Shown here: positions 1-12,290 of the stretch, piece by piece
Layout: every line of letters starts with the position of its first letter
Numbering within the stretch: position 1 is the stretch's first letter
Source: Argopecten irradians
Lineage: Eukaryota; Mollusca; Bivalvia; Pectinida; Pectinidae
Assembly (NCBI RefSeq): GCF_041381155.1
Contig: NC_091142.1
Location: forward strand, 43,622,747 to 43,686,746
DNA: 64,000 bases
Reading direction: 5' to 3'
Program-made: the position numbers and the translations under genes
The notes under the pieces: generated by a model
Databases searched by the model: none
The model's input: only the letters and a program-made list of their open reading frames with translations
What the model was told of the DNA's origin: nothing

Positions 1-190
1 ACACATTATGTTTTAACACATAGTCAGTACCTTTTACAAATGAATCTTCATAGATTATTAAGTGGAATATGTTTTAATTTAAAGTACTATGTTATCAAAT
101 TAACACGTATGGTTCAGTTATCTTTATCTGCCCTTGTCGACAATCCATGCTTCTTCTTGATTATACAGATACTGTTGATCACCTGTTCAT

Positions 191-1236
191 CCAAATCCAG
201 GCCCCATCCCACATTTTAACGATATATCTTTATTTCATCTTAACATTCGGAGTCTTAGAAATAAGCTAGCATATCTAGAGAATTTAGCATCTGATTGTGA
301 TATAATATGTGTTACTTAGACTCACCTCGATATATCGATAGCAGACGACGACATGCTTCTAGACAGGTATGATATGTTCCGTAAAGACCGTGGGGCTCCG
401 GGTGGGGGGATTATTGTATATACTTCCAATGTCCTGTGCACTAGTCGTAGAGCCGACTTAGAATTCCACATAGGTGAAGTTGTGTGGACTGAGATCCAGT
501 TTCCAAATAAAAAATACCGTCTCTGCACAGTATACAGACCTCCAAATTGCATACACGCTTTTTGGAATAGCTTCCGGTTCTCCCTTGACTCAGCATTTAA
601 CGAAACTTCTCATATACTAATTGTAGGCGATACCTTCTTACAGCAGACAGAAATCATCCTTTCATAAGCATAATAAATCACTTTCACCTCACCAATGTAA
701 TAGACAGACCGACTAGAATCGGGCGCACGTGCGACACACTCCTTGACGTTATTCTTCTATCTGACACGTGTAGTCACACCTTTGCGGACACTATTGATAT
801 AGATCGTGATATCTCTGATCATCAGGCGACTTGTGTCGAATTGACTGTAGGCACAACGATAACTAAAAACTTTAAGCGTAAAATCTGGTGTTATAATGAT
901 GCAAATTTTGATCTTTTTAACAATAAATTAGAGACGACTGACTGGACTGAACTTTTTTCTCAAACAGGTAATGTAGATGACATGTGTCAAGTTTTTTCAG
1001 ATAAATATTTAGGCATAGCAGACACGTGCATTCCTTCCAAAATTGTAACCATTAGGCCAAATGATAAACCATGGTTTGACTCGGACATAAGACGAGAAAT
1101 TAGGAAACGAGATAGACTACTTCATAAATATAAATCTAATCGCACTCCGTTAAATTTAAATAACTTTAGAAAACAGCGCAATAAAGTTAACAATCAAAAG
1201 AAAAGAAAAAAAAGAATTGTTTTATGCGGACATTAA
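191..1236 (+). pseudogene. LINE endonuclease domain, broken
   Basis: The frame from 191 begins PNPGP and runs into the NIRSLRNK block typical of APE endonucleases of LINEs (about 242-275). It continues through ICVT, then a stop where the conserved ETHLD catalytic Glu codon would be (TAG 317-319), then the GGGIIVYTSN block (about 398), VYRPPN (about 530) and ILIVGD (about 617). After a frame change near 630-690 the domain continues with NVIDRPTRI (694) and SDHQAT (about 817), the family's terminal SDH motif. A basic linker follows to a stop at 1236. Motif order fits a LINE endonuclease; stop and frameshift make it a pseudogene. Confidence 0.85.
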
Positions 1237-3343
1237 TGGTCTCCTCGATAACTTTAGTAATTCAAATCCCAGAAATTTTTGGAAACTTGTCCGCAGACTT
1301 ATTAAAAATTCTGATGTATCTAACTGTATACCTCCTTTGCGGAGTGCGACTGGAATTATTGAAATTGATGACTACACAAAGGCAAATATTTTAAACGACT
1401 ACTTTATATCAATATCCAATATTGATGACAGGGGGGTGAAAGTTCCTATTGCTGAACCTAGAACTGACTCTATAATATCTGACGTACCAGTTACCGTAAA
1501 TGCCATAATTGACATCCTCAAATCTTTAAAAAGTGGGAAAGCAGTAGGACACGATTCAATTAGTCACATTATGCTAAAAAACACTGCAAGTGCAGTAGCC
1601 TACCCTCTTTCCATTATCTTTCGTACCTCATTAGAGACTGGATCCTTTCCTACACAATGGAAACGTGCATTAGTTATTCCTATATTTAAAAAAGGTGACA
1701 AACAAGATCCTTCAAACTATAGACCCATTTCATTATTATGTACAATTGGTAAAGTATTTGAGAGACTTATCGCAAAGTACTTACATAATTATTTGTTAGA
1801 TAATTCGCTTATTTATAAATATCAGTCTGGTTTTCAACCTGGACATTCTACTACTCATCAACTCATAGAAATCTTTCAAAATATATGTGATAATTTTGAA
1901 AAAAGACAACCAACCTGTTTAGTGTTCTGTGATATCTCTAAGGCGTTCGACAGAGTGTGGCACAGGGGATTGGAAAAAAAATTAACTAGCTATGGTATAT
2001 CGGGGAAATCATTGATATGGTTAACTGATTATGTTAAGAATAGGTCGCAACAAGTATGTTTGGGGAATGCTAAATCTAATGTTAAAATTACTAAGGCAGG
2101 GTTTGCCTCAAGGGTCTGTCCTAGGTCCCCTTTTATTTATTCTTTATATTAATGATATTACTGATAATTTAGACAGCCTATCTAAGCTGTTCGCTGATGA
2201 TACTTCTTTTATATGCACTGACAAATCCCCACAAGTTATAGAACAAAAATAAATAACGATATTTCGAATATCCAATCTTGGGCCGATAAATGGTTAGTGA
2301 AATTTAATCCAGTAAAAACACAGGCTATCCTCATTTCGAATATTGACCTTAATTCTGTAATTGATATTGTTTTTAATAATGTAAATATCGACTTTGTTGA
2401 TAGCCACCGACATCTTGGAGTGTATATTGATTCTGAGTGTAAGTGGGGCAGACATATAGACCATATCAGTAAAACTGTCACGAAACAATTAGGTGTTCTA
2501 CGGAAATTAAAATTCATTCTCTCTAGACAAACGTTAAGCAAAATTTATAGAACTTTTATTCTTCCTATATTGGAATATTGTTGTGAGTTGTGGGACGGTT
2601 GTACGGTCGCTGAAGCTGAAATCTTAGAAAAATTACAATTAGAGGCAGGTCGCATTGTTACGGGATTACCATCGTTCTCAAGCAGAAACTCTATATACTG
2701 TGAAACTGGGTGGGAGCCCTTATCTAACAGACGGTCTCGCAGAAAACTCCAACTCTTTTATAAAATACATCATGGGCTAACCCCAACCTATCTACAAACA
2801 CTCCTTCCTTCTATAGTTGCTGATAACACCCAACACCTTCTTCGTAATGCAGAAAATTACACACTTCCTAATAATAGACTTGAATCTTCAAATATATCTT
2901 TTTTCTCGTCTACCGTTCGTTTATGGAACCAGTTACCTATAAACACCAGACATAGCGAGTCATTCTCTAATTTTAAACATGCTATCCAGAACCAAGACGT
3001 ACCTGTAAAACTCAACTTTTTTTATTTTGGAGACCGTAAATTAAACATTATACATACAAACTTAAGAAATCGTTCAAGTTCATTACGTAGCCATTTATTC
3101 AGAGCCAATATTGTAACAGATCAAAAATGTCATTGCGGTTTCCCAGTTGAAGATCCACAGCATTTCTTTTTTAATTGTAATTCATATAGTGACCAAAGAA
3201 TCATTCTATTTCGACAGCTAAACTCATTTATTCCACTCTCTGTCAATTTATTACTTTTTGGAAATATGAACTTAAGTACACAAGAAAATGAATTAATCTT
3301 CATGCACACTCAGCAATATATCAAAGATACTCATAGATTTTAA
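1217..3343 (+). pseudogene. LINE reverse transcriptase and C-terminal domain, frameshifted
   Basis: Reverse transcriptase blocks appear in the expected order: RPISLL (about 1721), SGFQPGHSTTHQL (about 1826), FCDISKAFDRVWH (about 1924), LPQGSVLGPLLF (about 2107, in the frame of 2031) and the active-site FADD (2190-2201). A thumb-like region with HLGVYID (about 2410) follows in the frame of 2297. The C-terminus ends with a Cys-rich patch, CHCGF followed by HFFFNC (about 3130-3180), common in LINE proteins of this group. Frame changes near 2100 and 2250-2297 interrupt the domain, and FADD replaces the commoner YADD. Loss of function is certain from the breaks. Confidence 0.9.
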
Positions 3344-3666
3344 CTTCGTCCTTCTATTAATATCAAATATTTCCATATCTGCCTTACTCCCAACATCTTA
3401 CTGGTTTTGTATTTACACTTAAATTATATTTGTATAACCCTCCGATACTGACGACAAAAGAGAAACGAATATTCAAAGAAAGCCTAGAGTGACCAGGAGA
3501 AAGACAAACCGAAGACAGGATGATATGAACATTGAGAAGTCGAAAGTTAAGAAAAGTGGTTTAGAACTTCTGTCGTCTTTATCGGAGGGGTAGATTTTAG
3601 ATTTTAAAATAATAGTATATTACGAGTTGAAACTAACATCTTGAGGAGCATATTGGTTATAAAATA

Positions 3667-3730
3667 GCTCTCTCCCTCCCCCACCTCTCTCTTTCTCCAC
3701 TTCCCTCACTCTCTCCCTCTCTCTCTATCT
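3667..3730. repeat. CT-rich low-complexity tract
   Basis: A polypyrimidine run of CTCTCC-type words lies in the otherwise featureless stretch between the LINE stop (3343) and the MITE-like element (3879). I see no gene in 3344-3878; the part just after 3343 is probably LINE 3' UTR. Confidence 0.8.
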
Positions 3731-3878
3731 CAAATACAACTTTATATATTATGTATATATTCTCTTGTAAATGCCATCTTGTCTGTAATTTGAATGTTTT
3801 ATTCTTTTTGGGAACGGGCTTTATATAAGTTGTATAACTTGTGCCCAATCCCATTGCACATTTTGCAATAAAATATGT

Positions 3879-4286
3879 TTAAAGGCCCATTACCTTTCCG
3901 GAGCAAAATATAAAGGTTTCTTAAAAAACATTAATAACATCAGAAAATGCATACCGATGACCTAAAATAAGGTTACGACACCAAACATATGCAAGATTTA
4001 CTGCGTAATATATGAAAACGGTGGCGAGTCAATTCGCTGTTTTGCCGTCTGGCGCAGTGATAGTCAACTACCGCGCGGTATTTAGGATGACGGCGGGAAT
4101 CATAATACGACCCGCGTTATGAAAATAAATATTTTATTTATTATAATCAAATTGTTCAGAATGTGATGATTAATGTAGTATTAACGGTAAGTTAATAATT
4201 TTTAAGACTCTACAAAATTATCGATCTTGTTTTACATTCCCATTTTAAAAATTAAAAGCCGTTTCGGTAAGGTAGTGGGCCTTTAA
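3879..4286. mobile_element. MITE-like element with TTAA flanks
   Basis: The ends are inverted copies. The left end reads AGGCCCATTACCTTTCCGG from 3883; the right end, read on the minus strand from 4282, is AGGCCCACTACCTTACCGA (16 of 19 match). Both are bordered by TTAA (3879-3882 and 4283-4286), giving a 400-bp body with a possible TTAA target duplication, as piggyBac-type elements make. Because TTTAAA is symmetrical here, the exact boundary is ambiguous. There is no coding capacity. Confidence 0.65.
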
Positions 4287-4292
4287 ATCAAA

Positions 4293-5664
4293 AAACAATT
4301 ACGAATATATAACGCATATATTGAGGAAACAGATCGGAAGTATTGCGATTATTACGGAAGTATTAAGAATCTATTAATAATGCATTGCGTATATATAGCG
4401 GAAAGAACGGTTGTATTGCGCATGTAGGGCATCTGAATTACGGAGGTAAAAGAAGCGCGCTCGGGCCTTTCGGTATCGCTTTTCACAACAACACGACTGT
4501 AACAAAGATAAGCAAGCTGCAACTTTCATCCTACCTCCTCCAGATACAAAGAAAGTCCAGTCTGTTTCAAATTCAAATCAAAGCAGAAAACTATTTTTTT
4601 TTCTGTCTTTGAAACAATTTCATGACTTGAACAAGTAGATTAATATGTTGTTGGATACCATTGTTACGCTGCATTGGTATTATTGCCGATGACCCATTAT
4701 TACACCTGTACTTCCTGACGGACAGGAAACAATAGACAAATATGTCGATTTTTGCCATATTTAAACAGAAGTTTTGGTTTACGCAACACGTTTGTTATAC
4801 ATTCGCAAATTATTCCCAAATCAAATACAAAACAGACGCAATTCAAACGCTGAACTCAATATGCATTCGCTACAAATTATTTTAATTCGTGATGTCAACA
4901 TGATAGGTACGATATACATTCGTTTTACACACTGTCACAGTTCGCTATAAAGCCGCAAAACCCAGTCAGTTGCGGATATCAACGAATAACAGCGGATATA
5001 CAGCGCATATAATAAGCATGTGTTGAGTATGTATTGCGTACAAATAGCGTATCTAATGCGAATGATTTCCGCAATCAAAATTTTGTGCAGTTCAAAAACC
5101 CTGGGAACGGAAAAACATGCCATTGCGGATAATTGCGGACGTTTGCGGATGTTGGGCGACAGATACAAGTACGATTTACGAATATTGCGTATGTTCAGCG
5201 AATATCAGCCAATTTTGTGCGCAATACATTCGCAAATCTTCCTAAACGCCAGTGGGACCGGGCCTCTTTTATTTCCAGTCCGTCCAGAAGTACAGGTGTC
5301 ATAATGCAATATAGTAATGGGTCCTCGGCAATAATACCAATGCAGCATGACAATGGTATTCAACAACATGTCAATCAACTTGTTCAAGTCATGAAATTGT
5401 TTCCAAGACAGAAAAGAATATGAAACAGACTGGACCTTCTTTCGACCTGTAGGAGGTAGGTTAAAAATTGCATCTTGCTTATCTTTGTTGCAGTCGTACG
5501 CGTGTTGTGAAAAGCGATACCGGAAGGCCCGAGCGCGCTTCTGTTGCAACCACAACCGTTCTTTCTGCTACATCTGTGCAATGCATTCGTAATTTTTCCG
5601 TAACAGTCGCAATACTTCCGATCTGTTTCCTCAATATATGCGTTATATATTCGTAATTGTTTGT
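4293..5664. mobile_element. Foldback-type element with about 400-bp inverted arms
   Basis: The segment at 4293-4730 reappears inverted at 5270-5664, with conserved stretches such as ATATATAACGCATATATTGA and GCGCGCTCGGGCC and only moderate divergence and small indels. The spacer of about 540 bp and the DNA just beyond the right arm (to about 5860) are unusually rich in words of the form NGCGNAT and their complements. No transposase is visible. Apparent short reading frames in the arms mirror each other because the arms are homologous. The left arm begins only a few bases after the TTAA MITE, so that insertion may have removed or displaced its outer end. Confidence 0.75.
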
Positions 5665-6295
5665 TATGTATCCGCATTGTTGGATAATCTTTCGATTGTA
5701 CACCTCACGGGAGAGCATCCGTTATCGTATTCGCTTTTATTCGTGAAATATCCACCTTTTTTCGTAATAAATTCGCAGAATGTTATAAATGCATCCGAAA
5801 TTTATACTTGAAAATTTGTTAGCCAATTTTTTTGCGGATGATAACGAACGGCCAAAATTTGTAAACTAAATTCATCCGTAATCAATCCGCTCTTCAGTGG
5901 CACGGGACATTAAGGAAAATAAATCTTCTAAAGAAATGTAAAGCATATTATTTTGAACATGTTTGGATGTGCGTATAGCCTGTGAATTAATTTTGTTTAG
6001 TATGGAGATTGGTTTCACACAAGGAAATCCCTCCAATGAACTGATAGTATTGAGCTGAGGTATTCGGCTCACTTTTAGAGATTGTATGGTCAGCTGGGGT
6101 AGATAACTCTCCGTTGGTCATTGACAGGGTGTCAAAACATATCAGCAATCATTCCTGGAGCCACTTGATAAATCTGTAATATTTAGACACACTAAAACGG
6201 AACTGACTGTATCGTTACTTACGTTAATTGTGCGTTTCTGTCCAGATTCCTTACATCGTCATCTGGATTAGGATATTTTCCCACTGAAGCTAGGG
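5665..6295. other. Upstream region of the claudin-like gene, no gene seen
   Basis: To about 5860 the sequence continues the ATTCGC/ATCCG-rich composition of the foldback element. From 5860 to 6295 it is ordinary AT-rich DNA directly upstream of the first coding exon and should contain the promoter and 5' UTR. I could not identify a TATA box or initiator with confidence. Confidence 0.5.
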
Positions 6296-6479
6296 ATGTC
6301 GCAGTTTAAGAATCAGTCTGTCTATATAAAGTCGGCGCTGTGTACGTTGACTTTGGGTTTTGTTACACACCTCGTTAGTTTAGCATCCCCGTACTGGCTA
6401 CTCACTGGATCAGGAGCGCACCTCGGACTATGGCTGAATTGTGTGGACACATCGTGTCAGAGTATGGCGGCGTCACCGG
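6296..6479 (+). CDS. Claudin/PMP22-like membrane protein, coding exon 1
   Basis: This exon encodes the N-terminus, helix 1 (about residues 11-33) and the start of the first extracellular loop. It includes SPYW followed by GLWLNCVDTSC, which resembles the W...GLW..C...C signature of the claudin/PMP22/EMP superfamily. Claudins form paracellular barriers at cell junctions, in invertebrates at septate junctions; that role is inferred from the family. The ATG at 6296 is the natural start, with 61 codons plus one base before a GTATGT donor at 6480 (phase 1). The next exon continues in frame across a 564-bp intron. Cysteine spacing is shorter than in typical claudins, so PMP22/EMP-like is an equally good label. 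Confidence 0.85.
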
Positions 6480-7043
6480 GTATGTAATTCACATTGTCTA
6501 TTCAAAGAGATGGAAAATTAAAGTGTTTTAAAAGAACTGAACATTTTCGCCTAATGGTGGAAATAATTATATATTTATGAGAAATTCGAATTTTGTTCCG
6601 ATTGATATGAATAAATACTCATCAGTTTGTAAGAGGACCAATACCAACCCCAAACCAAATGTTCCTGGATACAGATAATGCCTTGTACTCACTCATCAAA
6701 CATAAAGACATTTTTCTAAGATCCAGTCATTCCTATGGTTTCCCACGGGAAACGTCCAGACAATGTTTCTCTTTAAAAGTTTTACTCATTCAAATAAAAC
6801 ATATATATATATTGTTCACGCCGAACAGTGGAAAGAAATCATATCAGGTCCAGTGAGGTTTGACCTTTTAGGTTTACCTCGATGCAAGCGACAAAACGTT
6901 GGTCAAAAACTTGGTTCTTTTTATTGAGCTGAAAGAAGCAGCATATTCATCTAGTCATGTTATATTTATATAACTTGAATCATTTTCAATGAAGAAGAAA
7001 TCCGCCATCACTGAATCAAATAAAGTAAGTTTTACAGTTTCAG

Positions 7044-7199
7044 AATGGATCCGGAGTTGCCAAGTGTTAGATGTTATGAGTATTGTTACCAGTCTGGCGA
7101 GTCTGACTGTCATGTTAGTGACCGCCTTCACACACAACTATAAACAACAACAGAGGAAAGCTCGACACATCTTCATCATAGTCTTATCTTTTATATCTG
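7044..7199 (+). CDS. Claudin/PMP22-like membrane protein, coding exon 2
   Basis: A TTTACAGTTTCAG acceptor precedes 7044. The exon completes a split codon (phase 1) and reads EWIRSCQVLDVMSIV..., giving the end of the first loop, helix 2 with the conserved Arg before it, a short HNYKQQQRKAR cytoplasmic turn and the start of helix 3 (HIFIIVLSFIS). It ends with G and a strong GTAAGT donor at 7200 (phase 1). The last 49 bases of this exon, together with the donor and 40 intron bases, are the founder sequence of the 89-bp tandem array filling the following intron. Confidence 0.88.
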
Positions 7200-10100
7200 G
7201 TAAGTATTTAGTCATATCTAACTAGTGACAGTCTTCATACAGAGGAAAGCTCGACACATCGTCATCATAGTCTTATCTTTTATATCGGGTTAGTATTCAG
7301 TCATATCTAACTAGTGACAGTCTTCATACAGAGGAAAGCTCGACACATCGTCATCATAGTCTTATCTTTTATATCGGGTTAGTATTTAGTCATATCTAAC
7401 TAGTGACAGTCTTCATACAGAGGAAAGCTCGACACATCGTCATCATAGTCTTATCTTTTATATCTGGTTAGTATTCAGTCATATCTAACTAGTGACAGTC
7501 TTCATACAGAGGAAAGCTCGACACATCGTCATCATAGTCTTATCTTTTATATCTGGTTAGTATTTAGTCATATCTAACTAGTGACAGTCTTCATACAGAG
7601 GAAAGCTCGACACATGGTCATCGTAGTCTTATCTTTTATATCTGGTTAGTATTTAGTCATATCTAACTAGTGACAGTCTTCATACAGAGGAAAGCTCGAC
7701 ACATGGTCATCGTAGTCTTATCTTTTATATCTGGTTAGTATTTAGTCATATCTAGCTAGTGACGGTCTTCATACAGAGGAAAGCTCGACACATCGTCATC
7801 GTAGTCTTATCTTTTATATCTGGTTAGTATTTAGTCATATCTAACTAGTGACAGTCTTCATACAGAGGAAAGCTCGACACATGGTCATCGTAGTCTTATC
7901 TTTTATATCGGGTTAGTATTTAGTCATATCTAACTAGTGACAGTCTTCATACAGAGGAAAGCTCGACACATCGTCATCGTAGTCTTTATCTTTTATATCG
8001 GGTTAGTATTTAGTCATATCTAACTAGTGACAGTCTTCATACAGAGGAAAGCTCGACACATGTCATCATCGTAGTCTTATCTTTTATATCTGGTTAGTAT
8101 TTAGTCATATCTAACTAGTGACAGTCTTCATACAGAGGAAAGCTCGACACATGGTCATCGTAGTCTTATCTTTTATATCGGGTTAGTATTCAGTCATATC
8201 AAACTAGTGACGGTCTTCATACAGAGGAAAGCTCGACACATCGTCATCGTAGTCTTATCTTTTATATCGGGTTAGTATTCAGTCATATCAAACTAGTGAC
8301 AGTCTTCATACAGAGGAAAGCTCGACACATGGTCATCGTAGTCTTATCTTTTATATCTGGTTAGTATTTAGTCATATCTAACTAGTGACAGTCTTCATAC
8401 AGAGGAAAGCTCGACACATGGTCATCGTAGTCTTATCTTTTATATCTGGTTAGTATTTAGTCATATCTAACTAGTGACAGTCTTCATACAGAGGAAAGCT
8501 CGACACATGGTCATCGTAGTCTTATCTTTTATATCTGGTTAGTATTTAGTCATATCTAACTAGTGACAGTCTTCATACAGAGGAAAGCTCGACACATCGT
8601 CATCGTAGTCTTATCTTTTATATCTGGTTAGTATTCAGTCATATCTAACTAGTGACAGTCTTCATACAGAGGAAAGCTCGACACATGGTCATCGTAGTCT
8701 TATCTTTTATATCGGGTTAGTATTTAGTCATATCTAACTAGTGACAGTCTTCATACAGAGGAAAGCTCGACACATGGTCATCATAGTCTTATCTTTTATA
8801 TCTGGTTAGTATTTAGTCATATCTAACTAGTGACAATCTTCATACAGAGGAAAGCTCGACACATGGTCATCGTAGTCTTATCTTTTATATCTGGTTAGTA
8901 TTTCAGTCATATCTAACTAGTGACGGTCTTCATACAGAGGAAAGCTCGACACATGGTCATCGTAGTCTTATCTTTTATATCGGGTTAGTATTCAGTCATA
9001 TCTAGCTAGTGACAAGTCTTCATACAGAGGAAAGCTCGACACATGGTCATCGTAGTCTTATCTTTTTATATCTGGTTAGTATTTAGTCATATCTATAGTG
9101 ACGGTCTTCATACAGAGGAAAGCTCGACACATGGTCATCATAGTCTTATCTTTTATATCTGGTTAGTATTTAGTCATATCTAACTAGTGACAGTCTTCAT
9201 ACAGAGGAAAGCTCGACACATGGTCATCGTAGTCTTATCTTTTATATCTGGTTAGTATTTAGTCATATCTAACTAGTGACAATCTTCATACAGTGGAAAG
9301 TTCGACAACACATGTCATCATAGTCTTATCTTTTATATCTGGTTAGTATTTAGTCATATCTAACTAGTGACGGTCTTCATACAGAGGAAAGCTCGACACA
9401 TGGTCATCGTAGTCTTATCTTTTAATATCTGGTTAGTATATTTAGTCATATCTAACTAGTGACAATCTTCATACAGTGGAAAGCTCGACACATCGTCATC
9501 ATAGTCTTATCTTTTATATCTGGTTAGTATTTAGTCATATCTAACTAGTGACGGTCTTCATACAGAGGAAAGCTCGACACATGGTCATCGTAGTCTTATC
9601 TTTTATATCTGGTTAGTATTTAGTCATATCTAACTAGTGACAGTCTATACAGAGGAAAGCTCGACACATGTCATCGTAGTCTTATCTTTTATATCTGGTT
9701 AGTATTTAGTCATATCTAACAAGTGACAGTCTTCATACAGAGGAAAGCTCGACACATCGTCATCATAGTCTTATCTTTTATATCTGGTTAGTATTCAGTC
9801 ATATCTAACTAGTGACAGTCTTCATACAGAGGAAAGCTCGACACATCGTCATCATAGTCTTATCTTTATATCTGGTTAGTATTCAGTCATATCTAACTAG
9901 TGACAGTCTTCATAATAGAAAACTAGTGACTACTCTTCATACAGAGGAAAGCTCGACACATCGTCATCATAGTCTTATCTTTTATATCTGGTTAGTATTT
10001 AGTCATATCTAACTAGTGAAAGTCTTCATACAGAGGAAAGCTCGACACATGGTCATCGTAGTCTTATCTTTTATATCGGGTTAGTATTTAGTCATATCTA

Positions 10101-11940
10101 ACTAGTGACGGTCTTCATACAGAGGAAAGCTCGACACATGGTCATCGTAGTCTTATCTTTTATATCTGGTTAGTATTTAGTCATATCTAACTAGTGACAG
10201 TCTTCATACAGAGGAAAGCTCGACACATGGTCATCGTAGTCTTATCTTTTATATCTGGTTAGTATTTAGTCATATCTAACTAGTGACAGTCTTCATACAG
10301 AGGAAAGCTCGACACATGGTCATCGTAGTCTTATCTTTTATATCGGGTTAGTATTTAGTCATATCTAACTAGTGACAGTCTTCATACAGAGGAAAGCTCG
10401 ACACATGGTCATCGTAGTCTTATCTTTTATATCGGGTTAGTATTTAGTCATATCTAACTAGTGACAGTCTTCATACAGAGGAAAGCTCGACACATGGTCA
10501 TCGTAGTCTTATCTTTTATATCGGGTTAGTATTTAGTCATATCTAACTAGTGACAGTCTTCATACAGAGGAAAGCTCGACACATGGTCATCGTAGTCTTA
10601 TCTTTTATATCTGGTTAGTATTTAGTCATATCTAACTAGTGACAGTCTTCATACAGAGGAAAGCTCGACACATGGTCATCGTAGTCTTATCTTTTATATC
10701 TGGTTAGTATTTAGTCATATCTAACTAGTGACGGTCTTCATACAGAGGAAAGCTCGACACATGGTCATCGTAGTCTTATCTTTTATATCTGGTTAGTATT
10801 TAGTCATATCTAACTAGTGACAGTCTTCATACAGAGGAAAGCTCGACACATCGTCATCGTAGTCTTATCTTTTATATCTGGTTAGTATTTAGTCATATCT
10901 AACTAGTGACAGTCTTCATACAGAGGAAAGCTCGACACATGGTCATCGTAGTCTTATCTTTTATATGGGTTAGTATTTAGTCATATCTAACTAGTGACAG
11001 TCTTCATACAGAGGAAAGCTCGACACATGGTCATCGTAGTCTTATCTTTTATATCTGGTTAGTATTTAGTCATATCTAACTAGTGACAGTCTTCATACAG
11101 AGGAAAGCTCGACACATGGTCATCGTAGTCTTATCTTTTATATCGGGTTAGTATTTAGTCATATCTAACTAGTGACAGTCTTCATACAGAGGAAAGCTCG
11201 ACACATGGTCATCGTAGTCTTATCTTTTATATCTGGTTAGTATTTAGTCATATCTAACTAGTGACAGTCTTCATACAGAGGAAAGCTCGACACATGGTCA
11301 TCGTAGTCTTATCTTTTATATCTGGTTAGTATTTAGTCATATCTAACTATGTGACAGTCTTCATACAGAGGAAAGCTCGACACATGGTCATCGTAGTCTT
11401 ATCTTTTATATCGGGTTAGTATTTAGTCATATCTAACTAGTGACAGTCTTCATACAGAGGAAAGCTCGACACATGGTCATCGTAGTCTTATATCTTTTAT
11501 ATCTGGTTAGTATTTAGTCATATCTAACTAGTGACAGTCTTCATACAGAGGAAAGCTCGACACATGGTCATCATAGTCTTATCTTTTATATCGGGTTAGT
11601 ATTTAGTCATATCTAACTAGTGACAGTCTTCATACAGAGGAAAGCTCGACACATCGTCATCGTAGTCTTATCTTTTATATCGGGTTAGTATTTAGTCATA
11701 TCTAACTAGTGACGGTCTTCATACAGAGGAAAGCTCGACACATGGTCATCGTAGTCTTATCTTTTATATCTGGTTAGTATTTAGTCATATCTAACTAGTG
11801 ACAATCTTCATACAGAGGAAAGCTCGACACATGGTCATCGTAGTCTTATCTTTTATATCTGGTTAGTATTTAGTCATATCTAACTAGTGACAGTCTTCAT
11901 ACAGTGGAAAGCTCGACACATCGTCATCGAGTCATATCTT
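7151..11940 (+). repeat. 89-bp tandem array containing exon 2 end and its donor (array A1)
   Basis: The unit runs from CAGAGGAAAGCTCGACACAT through TTTTATATCTG, then GTTAGTATTTAGTCATATCT and on to GACAGTCTTCATA. The starts at 7151, 7240 and 7329 set an 89-bp period, and about 54 copies fit. The first copy is the real end of exon 2 plus its donor GTAAGT; later copies carry GTTAGT, i.e. A to T at intron position +3. Main variants are CGTCATC/GGTCATC and TCTGG/TCGGG, with scattered one-base indels. Every copy therefore holds 46 to 49 bases of former exon and a weaker donor in sense orientation. Confidence 0.97.
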
Positions 11941-12290
11941 TGAGATTAAGATTTAGCCATAAGCTTTGATTAGGATCTACAAAATAAGTTCTATCATACT
12001 TTCCAAACGTAACATTGAGTCTCTGTTTCTTCTATTACAATACTGAGCCTATTGTTGATAAAACTTTGGGGACTCGATCCTGATTTATCTTTACACATTG
12101 TAGCCCAAATGGCAAGGGCCATCGCACACTTTCATCAGAGCTATCAAAGTGATTTGAATAAGTTATATAACTTGTTTCGTGATTTAAGTGCATAATTATA
12201 TTAACATCAAGGTAAAGTCCATTGTTGTTTATTTGATTGATTATAGAAACATATGGATGAAATAATGTGCTTATTATTCTTTCTGTTTAG
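11941..12290 (+). other. Remainder of claudin-like gene intron 2
   Basis: Single-copy AT-rich intron sequence ending in a good polypyrimidine acceptor, TTATTCTTTCTGTTTAG, at 12290. Nothing else is recognised. Confidence 0.8.

Larger units (their letters stand above)
97..3343 (+). mobile_element. Degenerate APE-type non-LTR retrotransposon (Jockey/CR1-like LINE)
   Basis: A single LINE copy carries, in order, a hydrophobic leader, an NPGP tetrapeptide, an AP-endonuclease-like domain, a linker, a reverse transcriptase and a Cys/His-containing C-terminus ending in TAA at 3341-3343. The coding frame moves at least four times: frame of 191 to about 630, frame of 694 to 1236, frame of 1217 to about 2100, frame of 2031 to 2252, then frame of 2297 to the end. 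There is also an in-frame TAG at 317-319. The copy therefore cannot make its proteins. The 5' end is uncertain because the window starts close to it, and no 3' tail or target-site duplication could be fixed. Assignment to the Jockey/CR1 group rests on motif style and is not a phylogenetic placement. Confidence 0.9.

Noticed and set aside
4385-5677. Short reading frames sharing RSALGP.GIAFHN in both foldback arms
   Set aside because: The similarity is explained by the arms being inverted copies; no full protein or start is supported.
5872-6072. 66-codon minus-strand frame upstream of the claudin-like gene
   Set aside because: No recognisable domain, no splice support, and within a region bordering a mobile element.
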